Below, piece by piece: positions 31,682 to 41,986 of a stretch of DNA of 64,000 nucleotides. The position numbers were made by a program, and so were the translations under genes. Source of the stretch: Hermatobates lingyangjiaoensis (lineage: Eukaryota; Arthropoda; Insecta; Hemiptera; Hermatobatidae); contig JAPFBL010001096.1 in NCBI GenBank assembly GCA_026182355.1, forward strand, positions 1-64,000, given 5' to 3'. Each line of letters opens with the position of its first letter. Position 1 is the stretch's first letter. A model generated the notes under the pieces. It did not search any database. It saw nothing but the letters and a program-made list of their open reading frames with translations, and was not told where the DNA came from.

Positions 31682-32950
31682 TTCTATCAAACGGTCGATA
31701 TATTATTGAATGTGTTGTGTATATTAATATAGCCAGAAGCCAGAATAGTTATTTATATTATTAATATATATTATATAAATAACAAATACAATGACAGAAT
31801 CTCCGTATTTTTGATTACAATTACTGAAACAGTTATTTAATAAATACAAAAAAAATTGTTCATATAAAGTACTTTTAAAAAAAGCCCAATTCTGACGCCA
31901 AGGAAGTTTGTTTCCAAAGGAAGCAGCTAAAATAATAAAGGGTTGGCTTAGGTTGTCTAACTAATGCTCTGTTAGAAACCTTGTAGAGGTCATATAAAAC
32001 TTATATAGTTAAGTTTATCATATAAACTTATATAACCTTAAGTTTATGTATTGTTGACGAAAAATAAAAGTAATACGTAAAGTAACTAAGGAAGATAACC
32101 AAACCAGCAATATAGATGAAGTTATTACAATAACATATATTACTCTTAAGAAGAATATTAATTTAATTAAAATTAATCAATTGATTAATTAATTAATTTA
32201 TTAATAATTAATAATCTTAAGCAAAAGATGGATTAAGAACAATTAGATTAAAGCAAAAAGATGCGACTTAATTGTGTTAAACTATTAATTAATGTGTGCT
32301 ATACAGTTCACTTTGGAAATCTTGCCTTGTCCATTTTTAAACGATATTCCACTTTTTTCTTAATTTTATTCCAGCATGTTCCATTTTGTTTTACAAGCAT
32401 TAATTACACTTTTTTTACAATAATTCTTATTTTTACATTATAATAATATCATTTTTTTGTAAGTAAACATGTTTTTCGTCTTAAGTCAGTGTCATAGAAT
32501 AATAATAATACAAAGTTGGCACAGATAATGTATACATGAAATGCCTTGCTACTCCATTTATTCAAATGGAGAATTACATATGTATCATAAATTTGTTTTT
32601 TGTACTCGTACTATCAGTAGTCCAGCTGATATATCAATATAATACATAAAAGTATATATGTAAGGAAGTTACGCCATGGATATATTTATTTAGGTATCTC
32701 CCTGAGGAATCAACGTCCAAACCACAGTAGCAAATCAGAAACAAGATAAGATGTTTTTAAATTGTGAAATCTTGTTATTTAGGTAGGAAAGAACGAAAAA
32801 TGTTGAAGAAATATCATTCAAACTGACACGTTCTGTTTTTGTGAGGAAGTAATAAATTAAAAGATAAGTCAGAGGAGGACAGTTCATTGACTCAGCACCG
32901 AGTGCTGACTTTATACCTGTAAGGGTCTTACTAGCGAGCCAGATGGGAGC
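31682..32950. other. AT-rich sequence, no gene seen
   Basis: Contains AATTAATTAATTTATTAATA-type low-complexity sequence near 32160-32215. No recognisable coding or RNA gene. Confidence 0.35.
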
Positions 32951-32954
32951 CAAC

Positions 32955-33065
32955 CCAGTTGGGTTTTTGACTCTGACGAAGACCGCTTGTTACGGTTGAA
33001 AGATCTTAGTCTTGTTTTCCCATTTCTTATTGTGGTTTAATCATTGATATATATATATAGTATAC
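32955..33065 (+). repeat. GACU/AGUC-family repeat
   Basis: CCCAGTTGGGTTTTTGACTC, the motif at 32969-33011, then CCCATTTCTTATTGTGGTTT, AATCATTGA and a TA tract. It has the same layout as 21465-21555. The left part before CCAGTTGGG is absent, so it is a short 3' fragment. Confidence 0.6.
32969..33011 (+). ncRNA. Hammerhead-like ribozyme motif (GACU/AGUC family)
   Basis: Identical in the core to 21475-21517: GACT, CTGACGA (32973-32979), unpaired A, GACCG-loop-CGGTT, GAAA, GATCTT, AGTC (33008-33011). Preservation of all paired parts in independent insertions argues for a real structure. Confidence 0.65.
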
Positions 33066-33265
33066 AGTACTATATAGTATATATACTTATACTATTTACT
33101 GTATACTACAGATAACTCTCTAGTGTCATTGTATTTTTTAGTTAATGTCTGAGGAAGAACACTACGTGTTCGAAACGCGTTATTTATACCATTAAATTTT
33201 TACATGTGGAGACCATTTCACTAACTTTTTACCCTACAATGGGTAAATACCACATAATAAGTAAT
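33066..33265 (+). repeat. Single-arm copy of the CTGAGGA family
   Basis: TATTTACTGTATACTACAGA, TAACTCTCTAGTGTCATTGT and TTACCCTACAATGGGTAAAT match the right arm of 26340-26735. It has no mirrored left arm and abuts a TA tract at about 33048-33070. The motif at 33140-33190 keeps CTGAGGA, a perfect GAACAC-TAC-GTGTTC hairpin and GAAACGCGTT. Confidence 0.65.
33140..33190 (+). ncRNA. Hammerhead-like motif, single copy
   Basis: CTGAGGA at 33149-33155, an extra A, a perfect 6-bp hairpin with a TAC loop, GAAA (33172-33175), CGCGTT. Stem I pairing is weak. It is the best-preserved CTGAGGA member outside the duplicated segment. Confidence 0.5.
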
Positions 33266-33719
33266 TACACTACGTTAGAAAAGTCCTTCACTATACGAGG
33301 AGTGTAATTGTTTACTTGAGAACAGAATGCAGATTGAGTGTGAGCTAAATTCATAACTTATTTCTTGGATAAGCTGTTTTCAAATGTTGACCAGGGATGT
33401 ATATAATACTCAGGTATTTAACCTGAGCTTGTTAAGGAATGACTGCTCACTAATGAAGACAACTTCAATGAGATGATACTCTCTAGGAGAGCAGGTTCTC
33501 AATGGGAATGAATTTTACGCCTAAGGAGGAGTTTTAGATTTTCAGGGGGTGAGTTGTGACCACAGTAAGTATACAGGGTTAGGAAAGTTTATAATTTTTG
33601 TCCTTCTAAATATATTAAAAAAAAAAATATTTTTATTAAAATGATATATATCCGTCAAGTAACATTTATTCTATAATCGAAGAAGACTAACATAGAGAGT
33701 AAAAAAAGACATACAAACT

Positions 33720-33910
33720 CTTCAGGAGAAAAGAGAGGAGGATTTCTTGCTGTTGCGTCTACAGCGTGCTCGGTCTCATTCTGCCTTTTCTCATAAAGAA
33801 AAACGGACAAATTGCCCCAAAATTCCAGTTTTGTAAGTTGTTTCTTTATTCTTTGTTTTACTCTTCTTCTACTTTGAACCTGTATTGTGTCGAGTTTGGA
33901 TTGTATTACC
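33720..33910 (+). repeat. Diverged PLE 3' end (CUGAAGA family)
   Basis: TTCAGGAGAAAAGAGAGG (complement of the ribozyme 5' side) is followed by GTTGCGTCTACAGCGTGCTC, TCTCATAAAGAAAAACGGAC and AAGTTGTTTCTTTATTC. The order matches 22655-22826, but the core is lost (CTCATAAAGA in place of CTCCTGAAGA), so it is inactive. Confidence 0.45.
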
Positions 33911-34104
33911 GATGTTATAGTGAATTTATTTTATAAAACTATATTATAATCATGATCCATGTAAAGTTTCGAGGTGTATATTTAAATTAGGAAAAAAAAA
34001 ATAAAAAATAATGCTAGTAATATTTCCATATTGTTTATAATTCAATTTTACAAAGAGACTAAGTCGGAAATTAGGGGGAGGGAAACGACATTCTGACTAT
34101 CTAG

Positions 34105-34400
34105 GACACAGGTGGCAAACATACGGCCCGCGGGCCGGATCCGGCCCACCTGGGGGTTCGATCCGGCCCGGGGGATAAATCTGCATTATTGTAAAAAAAA
34201 AATCAATTTACTCTAATTTGCTTAAAAACCTGCAGTTCTTATACTATCCACCAGTGTTTTAGTACGCGCTGTATTATCCACTTTTCCTTTGTCGTCGCAC
34301 CTTGGCCAGCGAAATATCTGAGTCAAAATGGATAATAGTGGATGCAGAGTGTCGGATTTTAATAAAGATTTTTATAATTGACTTTTTTTCTTAGCACTAA
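34105..34400 (+). mobile_element. 5' terminus of a decayed hAT transposon
   Basis: ACAGGTGGCAAACATACGGC, CCGCGGGCCGG, ATCCGGCCC and CCGGCCCGGGGG form the GC-rich terminus CAGxGGTxxxCAAACxxxCGGCCCGCGGGCCG found on many hAT elements. About 140 bp later an ATG frame reads MDNSGCRVSDFNKDFYN before a stop, compatible with a truncated transposase start. The right end and target duplication were not found. Confidence 0.55.
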
Positions 34401-34464
34401 TTATTAGCGCATTATTAATTGGCAACCGTTTTAGTTACCACATTACCTGTGGCAACCGAGCCAC

Positions 34465-34700
34465 ATAACCTGCTGATTCTATATTGGCAGTCTTAAATTT
34501 TGCCTAACTCAAGTGTATTTATAGTAAGGCATCTTTAACGAGTCACCTGATATTGTACAGGCTCGGGACCGACTGTTTAACGTCCTCTCCGAAGGACGAC
34601 CAGATTTACTTACCACCCAACTGAATAAATCGAGGACCAGGTGAGTATCGAATCTCCGACCTACCCAGTTCAGATACTGATCTGGCTCCCAATATGTCAC
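34465..34700 (-). mobile_element. tRNA-derived SINE, tail-less
   Basis: On the minus strand it begins GGGAGCCAGATCAGTATCTG, continues GGTAGGTCGGAGATTCGATA (B-box-like) and CTCACCTGGTCCTCGATTTA, and then has the body GAGGACGTTAAACAGTCGG, CTGTACAATATCAGGTGACT and ACACTTGAGTTAGGC. Same family as 41255-41556 and 11040-11345. It ends in the body at about 34475 without an AACCT tail. Confidence 0.7.
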
Positions 34701-35805
34701 TTTAAGGTCAAAATGTGATTTTAGAGGACATTTTTGTCCTAGAGACCTAAATACCATCTCTACAGTTTTGAAAGTTTGGTATTATTATAAAACCGACGGA
34801 TGAAATAATTGAAGAAATTTCTGATTTTTATATCAACCGGAAAGGTATTTTCTGAAATGAAATGTAAAATTTTGAGTTTTGATTAATTCATAATATTTTT
34901 GGGCAGGATAAAAGCAGTACTGTTTGACAGATCAAAATGAAATTCTAGGTATAATAGCGCTTCATGTGAGAATTGACCGAGGCCACCTTTTGTTTTTCTT
35001 TTTATAATTATATTATCAAATAGACTCATTATGATAGATTTCATGATTTCAGTAACTACTATTTTAATGCTAATCTGCTAATTATAGAACAAACAAACGT
35101 TGGCAACTAACTAAACCTAAATTAAATAACTAATCATCAAATATATTTAATAATTTAATTCATTTACAAAAATAGTTCATAAAATTAAGATAACTCCAAA
35201 GAACAATATAGCTACAAATATTAAAAATGTCTACAGTAATAATTCCTTCTTGTTGTAGTGTCGTATTTGTTTAATTTGTTTACCAAATTTCTTAAGAGTA
35301 TGGAGTGAAATAGAAGTTTAATAAACAAGAACTGGGATATTTTAATGAATTCATATGGTATGTAGGAAGTTATAGTTTTTAAACGCAAAAAGTCATTTAC
35401 CAGTATACTATGATGGATTGTCTAAAAAAAGTATTATAGTAACAAATATTTAAAAATCCTTTAGAAATGAAAATGACGCAGATAAAAATCTTGCTAAAAC
35501 GGTTCTTATAGCTTTCTCAAAAAGAGGGTAAGTAGATTCCTAAAACACTATGATTTAAAATATTAATGTAGAAATATCGAAGATATGACAATAGTCTAGG
35601 GGTAATTTTTGTTACATAACTAATCTAGTAAAGCATGTAACAATTTTTTTATTAAAGAAAGGAATATTTTCAGTTTATTCAGGTTGGTACAAAATGAAAA
35701 TTTCTCTATGCAAGATATTATTAGTAAAGATTAAATAGAAGAGAGCATTATTACTGTCTTTTTCCAATAATAAGACTGTCTTGTTTCTTTTTAGGTCAAA
35801 AATAC
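34701..35805. other. Non-coding sequence with a dispersed-repeat relic
   Basis: 34690-34980 shares phrases such as TGTTTGACAGATCAAAATGA with the repeat at 12600-12660. Beyond this nothing is recognised. Confidence 0.4.
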
Positions 35806-35809
35806 GTGC

Positions 35810-36222
35810 TAGGACTTATTTTCGGAGGAGGGCTTCAAGTACAATAAGTACTATGTAATAATCAGATTTACAAAACTGAAATACACAAACGTTGTACCTG
35901 CTCCGTCACTCTATGTAGACTGTAGCAATATATTGTATTTTGAAGATAAATTGAACTTTATAATAAGTAGTGCATTCCTTGAAACGAACTGTAGAGGTAA
36001 ACAAGAAATTTCTTGGAATGTTTTGTTCCAAACCATTCTTTGAAATATTAGGGCAGCTAGAGATACCTACTAAATTCAACAGCATTTTTTTAAATAATTA
36101 TATTATTCATATTATTTTAACTAGGGCTTATTTTCAGGGTAGGGCTTATATTCCAAAGTGTTCCGTAAATCACACTAGGGTTTATTTTCGGTGGATGTCT
36201 GATTTTCAGAAAAAGACGGTAG
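35810..36222. repeat. Repeat with iterated GGGCTTATTTTC units
   Basis: TAGGACTTATTTTCGGAGGA occurs near 35811, and CTAGGGCTTATTTTCAGGGT, AGGGCTTATATTCC and CTAGGGTTTATTTTCGGTGG occur at 36122-36196, ending AAAAAGACGGTAG. The complement ACCG...GAAAATxAG resembles the end of a widespread non-autonomous DNA transposon, but I cannot name it. The intervening sequence is not recognised. Confidence 0.45.
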
Positions 36223-36757
36223 TTTTGCTCCTCATGGAATATTTTACACCAGTGTCAAAGTGATCACCTCTAAAGGGAAGTTTGAAATAATTTATCGTTA
36301 GCTTAAGTAAAGTATACTGATAAACACAGTTTATACTATGTTTGCATATTATGCTTTCCAGTTGATTCCCAATTCTTCTCTTTCTAAATGTGAGTGATGG
36401 TATTTGCAATTGAAATCTACACTGGACATAGTTATTTATGGTGACCACGAAGCGGTGATAGTGGCTGCTTGGCACTACTTAATAAGCATATTTATGAGCT
36501 ATGGAAACATCATTCACATAAAAACAAACGAATGGATCATAGAGATAAAACTGTTGAAAGAACGAATGTCTGTTACATATGTCCAGTTTATTCAAAGCCA
36601 TGTGTCAAATAATAAAACAATCTGCAATAGAGTTTTAGCAGTTACAATCGAAAACACATAAATATTTACATTTACTAAATATATATATTTATTTATATAA
36701 ATGTAATTTATTTTTTATATGCAATTAAATTTATTTATGCTTAAATAAATAAAAGTG

Positions 36758-36861
36758 TATATATATATATATATATATATTTGTAAAAGTTGGAAGCAGT
36801 CCTTCATTTAAACATATATTGTTAAATAACGCCCCATATTTGGCTTGTATCTGTATAAACA
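36758..36861 (-). repeat. PLE tail fragment at a TA tract
   Basis: After (TA)n at 36758-36780, TTTGTAAAAGTTGGAAGCAG then TCCTTCATTTAAACATATA is the complement of the PLE end at 22612-22640 (GTTTAAAGGAGCGAGTGCTT...CCAACTTTTACA). It ends where the 3.1 kb palindrome starts. Confidence 0.55.
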
Positions 36862-36894
36862 TCAACATTTATATTTCATTTGAATGGCCTGGCC

Positions 36895-36995
36895 TAAGCG
36901 TGATTCATCAGTTCGATATATCGAACTATGTATCGATGTACCGATGTATCGAATGCCTTGAGTTATAGGTATTCGATACATCGTTCGTACTTATA
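36895..36995. repeat. CGATACATCG-rich nested palindromes
   Basis: TTCGATATATCGAACTATG, TATCGATGTACCGATGTATC and GGTATTCGATACATCG form several short self-complementary units. The mirror copy is at 39852-39952. They could form cruciforms, or could be binding sites or terminal hairpins of a DNA transposon; the sequence alone does not decide. Confidence 0.6.
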
Positions 36996-37327
36996 AGACC
37001 ATTGTAAAAGTCTATCTTACGTCGACTATCATTGATATTGATAATCGACACCCAACCGGTTTTACACTCCGTACATCTTCAAGTGGGACTAATAATCGAA
37101 TAATCCTGGGAATAAATACCTATTGAACGAGTAATACCAATATACACCTACAATTTCTTGTTACTAATTTGGTGGTTACACCACCAACTGTAACGGTAGG
37201 AGGCTACATCATCGATAACCCGGTAAGACAGAATTTTACAATAATGTTATGTTTTCTAACCTACATGGTACTAATAATTAGCATGTATAATTTGGACTGT
37301 TACATACCATATAAGTAAATGTAACTG

Positions 37328-37361
<34 letters not shown>

Positions 37362-37405
37362 ATATATCGTCTCTTCATTAAAACTATAAAGTCTATCACC
37401 AATAT

Positions 37406-37457
37406 TACTAGTCGACATGTTTCGAATGTACCACATTCATCATCAGGACAATAATGA
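37406..37457 (-). ncRNA. Hammerhead ribozyme, left arm (mirror of 39390-39441)
   Basis: The minus strand carries the same core as the right-arm motif: GTC/GAC stem I, CTGATGA, unpaired T, the GAATGT/ACATTC hairpin, GAAA and ACATGTC. It lies 3' of the minus-strand endonuclease remnant. Confidence 0.65.
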
Positions 37458-37532
37458 GAGTAATAGTAGGAAAGCTAGTTATATATATAGAGATGGATTA
37501 TTAATGGAAAGTTTACAGGGCATCGCCCTGTA

Positions 37533-38313
37533 TTACGGCGCATTATGGGGGATTAAGGTAGGGTGGTTGGGCTCACCTACTACCTGGCTAATCTGGGTGT
37601 TTCTGTTTGCAAATAGTTTTAAAATTCCACAAGAATTATTAACTTGGATATTTACGGCTGGTTGCTTTTCTTGAATAATTATTGCTTCTAATAGTTGTAA
37701 TTTAAAATGATTTCTTTCTCGAGCGATAATTTTCGTGGAATTTACCATCATTTCTCTTGTGAGTTTTGTCTTATGGACTGCTGTTGTATGGCATTTTGGC
37801 GCGCCGGCAGAAAGGTGCATAGTAATTCTTCTAGACAATGAAGTCGAAGTCATTCCTATATATGAGCTTTTACGGGCCTCACAGCTCCCGATATTACATG
37901 AGTACTCATATACAAGATTTTTTTCTTTTTACTCCTTTACGCTAGGACTATTTTTCATTAATAAACTGCTTATTGAAGGGCTTTGGTAGTAAGTTATCAG
38001 GGTCAAACTATCGTCTGGCTTAATACATTTAACATGGCTTTTTATAATATTTTTCAAAACACGTTCATCAGTCTTATATTCATCTGTATATTGGTTTTTG
38101 TAGAATATTTTGTGGTTAGTGCCTGTTGTTAGGCTCTTATTATCTGAGGTGAATCTATTTTCGAGGTAGCGTCTTAGAATGTTGTCGAAATACTTGTTTG
38201 AGTAACCATTGTTGATTAACGCTTGCTTGGTTGACAAAATATTACTGTTGAAAAGGTCCCAGGTTGAGGCGGTCTTGTATGTTCTGTGGATTATGGATCT
38301 GATTGTGGCGTTG
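37533..38313 (-). pseudogene. PLE RT thumb and GIY-YIG endonuclease, left copy (frameshifted)
   Basis: Read from 38313 downward: IIHRTYKTASTWDLFNSNIL, STKQALINNGYSNKYFDN, ...ITYYQSPSISSLL, then PSVKE and a stop at 37929. After a frame change the endonuclease follows: NLVYEYSCNIGSCEA, SSYIGMTSTSLSRRITMHL with the conserved Arg, and KLQLLEAIIIQEKQPAVN with the putative catalytic Glu. The YIGMTxTxLSRR pattern is a PLE GIY-YIG. The stop after PSVKE is shared with the right copy, so the parent was already defective here or uses a recoding event. Confidence 0.7.
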
Positions 38314-39370
38314 CAATCGTTGTTGCAAAAGATTCAGAACAATTACTAAACCTCAAGTCAGCCTTTGAAAATAACTCCTGTCTCAAATTTACAATAGAAA
38401 CAGCAATTGAAAAAAGAATGAACTTCCTTGATGTAAATATTAACCTGAAAAATAACATACTGCAGACTTCTGTTTACAGGAAACCTACCAACACAGCATC
38501 ATACCTAAATGCGAAGAGTGAATGCCCTCAACGGTATAAAGACGCCACTATCAGATCCCTAATCCACAGAACATACCAGACCGCCTCAACCTGGGAATTT
38601 TCGTAATATTTGTCAACCAAGCAAGCGTTAAACAACAATGGTTACTCAAACAAGTATTTCGACAACATTCTAAGACGCTACCTCGAAAATAGATTCACCT
38701 CAGATAATAAGAGCCTAACAACAGGCACTAACCACAAAATATTCTACAAAAACCAATATACAGATGAATATAAGACTGATGAACGTGTTTTGAAAAATAT
38801 TATAAAAAGCCATGTTAAATGTATTAAGCCAGACGATAGTTTGACCCTGATAACTTACTACCAAAGCCCTTCAATAAGCAGTTTATTAATGAAAAATAGT
38901 CCTAGCGTAAAGGAGTAAAAAGAAAAAATCTTGTATATGAGTACTCATGTAATATCGGGAGCTGTGAGGCCCGTAAAAGCTCATATATAGGAATGACTTC
39001 GACTTCATTGTCTAGAAGAATTACTATGCACCTTTCTGCCGGCGCGCCAAAATGCCATACAACAGCAGTCCATAAGACAAAACTCACAAGAGAAATGATG
39101 GTAAATTCCACGAAAATTATCGCTCGAGAAAGAAATCATTTTAAATTACAACTATTAGAAGCAATAATTATTCAAGAAAAGCAACCAGCCGTAAATATCC
39201 AAGTTAATAATTCTTGTCGAATTTTAAAACTATTTGCAAACAGAAACACCCAGATTAGCCAGGTAGTAGGTGAGCCCAACCACCCTACCTTAATCCCCAT
39301 AATGCGCCGTAATACAGGGCGATGCCCTGTAAACTTTCCATTAATAATCCATCTCTATATATATAACTAG
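38314..39370 (+). pseudogene. PLE RT C-terminus and GIY-YIG endonuclease, right copy (two frame breaks)
   Basis: It begins in the RT: SEQLLNLKSAFENNSCLKFT, then KRMNFLDVNINLKNN, TSVYRKPTNTASYLN and IRSLIHRTYQTASTW, the PLE thumb. A small deletion near 38600 breaks the frame, which reopens at STKQALNNNGYSN. A second break after PSVKE (38918) precedes the endonuclease frame ending about 39370. The RT catalytic palm is absent because of 5' truncation. The right copy starts 220 bp further 5' than the left copy. Confidence 0.7.
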
Positions 39371-39389
39371 CTTTCCTACTATTACTCTC

Positions 39390-39441
39390 ATTATTGTCCT
39401 GATGATGAATGTGGTACATTCGAAACATGTCGACTAGTAAT
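39390..39441 (+). ncRNA. Hammerhead ribozyme (best-formed copy)
   Basis: All parts are visible: stem I 5' strand ATTATT-GTC (39390-39398); core CTGATGA (39399-39405); unpaired T; stem II GAATGT-GGT-ACATTC, nearly perfect; GAAA (39422-39425); tiny stem III AC...GT; GUC cleavage triplet ending at C39431; stem I 3' strand GAC, bulged T, AGTAAT (39432-39441), complementary to the 5' strand. This is a type I layout (stem I open). It sits 20 bp after the endonuclease frame on the same strand, as in published PLE hammerheads. Unusual points are the extra base after CUGAUGA and the very short stem III. Confidence 0.75.
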
Positions 39442-39989
39442 ATTGGTGATAGACTTTATAGTTTTAATGAAGAGACGATTGTTAATATACTTATATATAT
39501 ATATATATATATATACAGTACATTTACTTATATGGTATGTAACAGTCCAAATTATACATGCTAATTATTAGTACCATGTAGGTTAGAAAACATAACATTA
39601 TTGTAAAATTCTGTCTTACCGGGTTATCGATGATGTAGCCTCCTACCGTTACAGTTGGTGGTGTAACCACCAAATTAGTAACAAGAAATTGTAGGTGTAT
39701 ATTGGTATTACTCGTTCAATAGGTATTTATTCCCAGGATTATTCGATTATTAGTCCCACTTGAAGATGTACGGAGTGTAAAAACGGTTGGGTGTCGATTA
39801 TCAATATCAATGATAGTCGACGTAAGATAGACTTTTACAATGGTCTTATAAGTACGAACGATGTATCGAATACCTATAACTCAAGGCATTCGATACATCG
39901 GTACATCGATACATAGTTCGATATATCGAACTGATGAATCACGCTTAGGCCATTCAAATGAAATATAAATGTTGATGTTTGAATTGATT

Positions 39990-41250
39990 TAAAATATTCA
40001 TCATTGGCCAAAAATAACAAGACAAATTAAAATAATAACAAATAAACAAGCAGTCAAAAAGGAATAATCATAAATAAATTGGAAATAATTACTTAATTAC
40101 GCAAAACAATAAAAATAAAAACCCATTAATTTAATTACAAGTGTAATTAAAATGATTATGAAATAACAACATTGACTTTCGGAGATATATGAGTTTACTT
40201 GCTCTTCAGACATTTTTTTTTAAATTATAAAATAATGTTTTTTTTACTTTATGAATTCTTCGTTTTAAGACAATAATCATTTAAGACAATTTGGTAAAAT
40301 GTGGAAATTGGGAATTTTTGGTTTTGAAATTGTAGATTAATGGTTTGTTTCATTTCAATGTTTTGGTTGTTTTACGAAGTATGTGGACCTAAAACTTCCA
40401 TTGAATTATTTATGTAAGTATTTATACTATTACCAAACCACCCGTGTCACGCTGAGTCATCCAGCACCTTTATTTTAATGTCCTCATGTTTACTTAAATG
40501 CAGATAAACTCTAATTTAATACTAGTAAAGAGGATAATGAAAATATTCTTAAGATAATGCTGTTCTATTTACATCTTTTCGCATAATTTGAATTTTCCAA
40601 ATAGACTAATATTTTCTTTTTGTTTGATCCCACTAAGAGTATCATGTAACAACTGATCATGTTTAAATATGTACGAGTTAACCTAAACGAACGAAAACCT
40701 TCTGTTGAGTCTTTCCTTGAGACTTATGAAAAAGCATGGTAATTGCTAACTGAATTGGAAATTGAATCTTTGAAAAAATAAATGTTGTCCTCTACAGATA
40801 AAACAATTTTCAATATTGGAATTACAATTATTTCTGATTGAAACCATGATGCGATAATTTTACAAACAATAACTTTAACATAAAGCATGTTATTATTCTT
40901 ATAAATTCTCAGAAGCTGCTCAGTTATTAGTCTTGTTCCATGACATAAGCGCGTTGGATCAATACTTCTCAAGCGTACACATGACAGGAGCTTCTTTTTT
41001 TGAGTTCTAACTTATGTTGGAGCTATCCAAACTACTCTAGAGAGCCAAGAAATTAATGTAATGTGTGGCTTTCGTTCCTACACAAACTGAGTTATATGAC
41101 AGATAAAGTTTCGTTTCTCCTGGAAAGTTTTCATTGCATTTATGATTAATTTCTCTAACTCTCACTAAATGGAACTAATATAGAATTTTCTGCGCAATAA
41201 CTTTTTGTCGTCAAATATAACTACAACTGGTCTTAAGCACCGATTTATGG
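39990..41250. other. AT-rich sequence, no gene seen
   Basis: No coding or RNA gene recognised between the palindrome and the SINE at 41255. Confidence 0.35.
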
Positions 41251-41254
41251 ACTG

Positions 41255-41556
41255 TTGACAATGTTGTGGATAGACACCGCCCAGCCAGAATTAGAGAACA
41301 CACGTAGGCCGAGCATTGGCCCTTTGTGACACCACACAAAGAAGATTGCTTCTACAGTGGGAGTCCTAAATTCTTTCTAACTCAAGTGTATTTAGAGTAG
41401 GGATCTTTAACGAGTACCTGACATCGTACAGACTCGGGACCGACGTGCTCAGATTTATTCACCTCCCGCATGAATAATGGAGGGCCAGGTGAGGATTGAA
41501 CCCCGGTTCTATCAGTTCAGAGGCGAGTACGTTAACGACTGAGCTAACCTGGCCCC
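41255..41556 (-). mobile_element. tRNA-derived SINE with well-preserved promoter boxes
   Basis: On the minus strand the head reads GGGGCCAGGTTAGCTCAGTC, GTTAACGTACTCGCCTCTGA, ACTGATAGAACCGGGGTTCA and ATCCTCACCTGGCC: an A box (TTAGCTCAGTCG) and a B box (GGTTCAATCC) at tRNA spacing. The body follows (CTGTACGATGTCAGGTACTC, CACTTGAGTTAGAAAG) and the 3' part ends GCCTACGTGTGTTCTCTAAT near 41260. It is not a tRNA gene, because the acceptor stem and 3' side run into the SINE body. It is the best copy for defining the family and has no AACCT tail. Confidence 0.8.
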
Positions 41557-41606
41557 TAATTTATTTAGTAGCTTACATATTGAATATATAATTTACTGTT
41601 TTCTTT

Positions 41607-41952
41607 GTAGAAAAAGGAACTAGGTTGAAAGAAACTTGTTGAAACAGTGCGCTTGGTTTCCCTGTCTTATCTCTCCTGAAGACGGTTCAAATATATATAT
41701 ATATATAAAGCACGACACAGAAAAAAGAATAAAAGAACACTTACAGAATTCAATATTTCTAACTGTTGTTCGTCATCAGGAGTAGACTAGAAGTTCTTCG
41801 AACTCCCCACGTCGAAGAATGGAGCGCGTTCGAACGAACGAACAACAGTTCGAAATATTGAATTCTGTAAGTGTTCTTTTTATTTTTTTTTCTGTGTCGT
41901 GCTTTCTGTAATTTAAAGTTTTATAGTCCTTGTGGACCGTTTTTTATATTTA

Positions 41953-41986
<34 letters not shown>

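Larger units (their letters stand above)
36862..39985. mobile_element. 3.1 kb palindrome carrying an inverted PLE dimer
   Basis: The two halves are reverse complements about an axis at 38423. Outer arms (36862-37320 and 39527-39985) contain TTCATTTGAATGGCCTGGCC-like sequence and a CGATACATCG-rich patch. They are separated from the PLE halves by TA tracts (37328-37366 and 39493-39515). The PLE halves extend inward to 38313 (left) and 38534 (right); the middle 38314-38533 belongs only to the right copy. Because mirrored sequence continues past the TA tracts, either the element is longer than its PLE part or host flank was duplicated with it. Confidence 0.8.

Noticed and set aside
34105..34200. 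GC-rich block as an rRNA or 5S-like gene fragment
   Set aside because: It fits the CAGxGG...CGGCCCGCGGGCCG terminus of hAT elements better and has no conserved rRNA core.
41479..41556. Apparent tRNA gene on the minus strand with good A and B boxes
   Set aside because: The 3' side runs into a conserved SINE body found at 11040, 17031 and 34465, and no closing acceptor stem forms. It is a SINE head.
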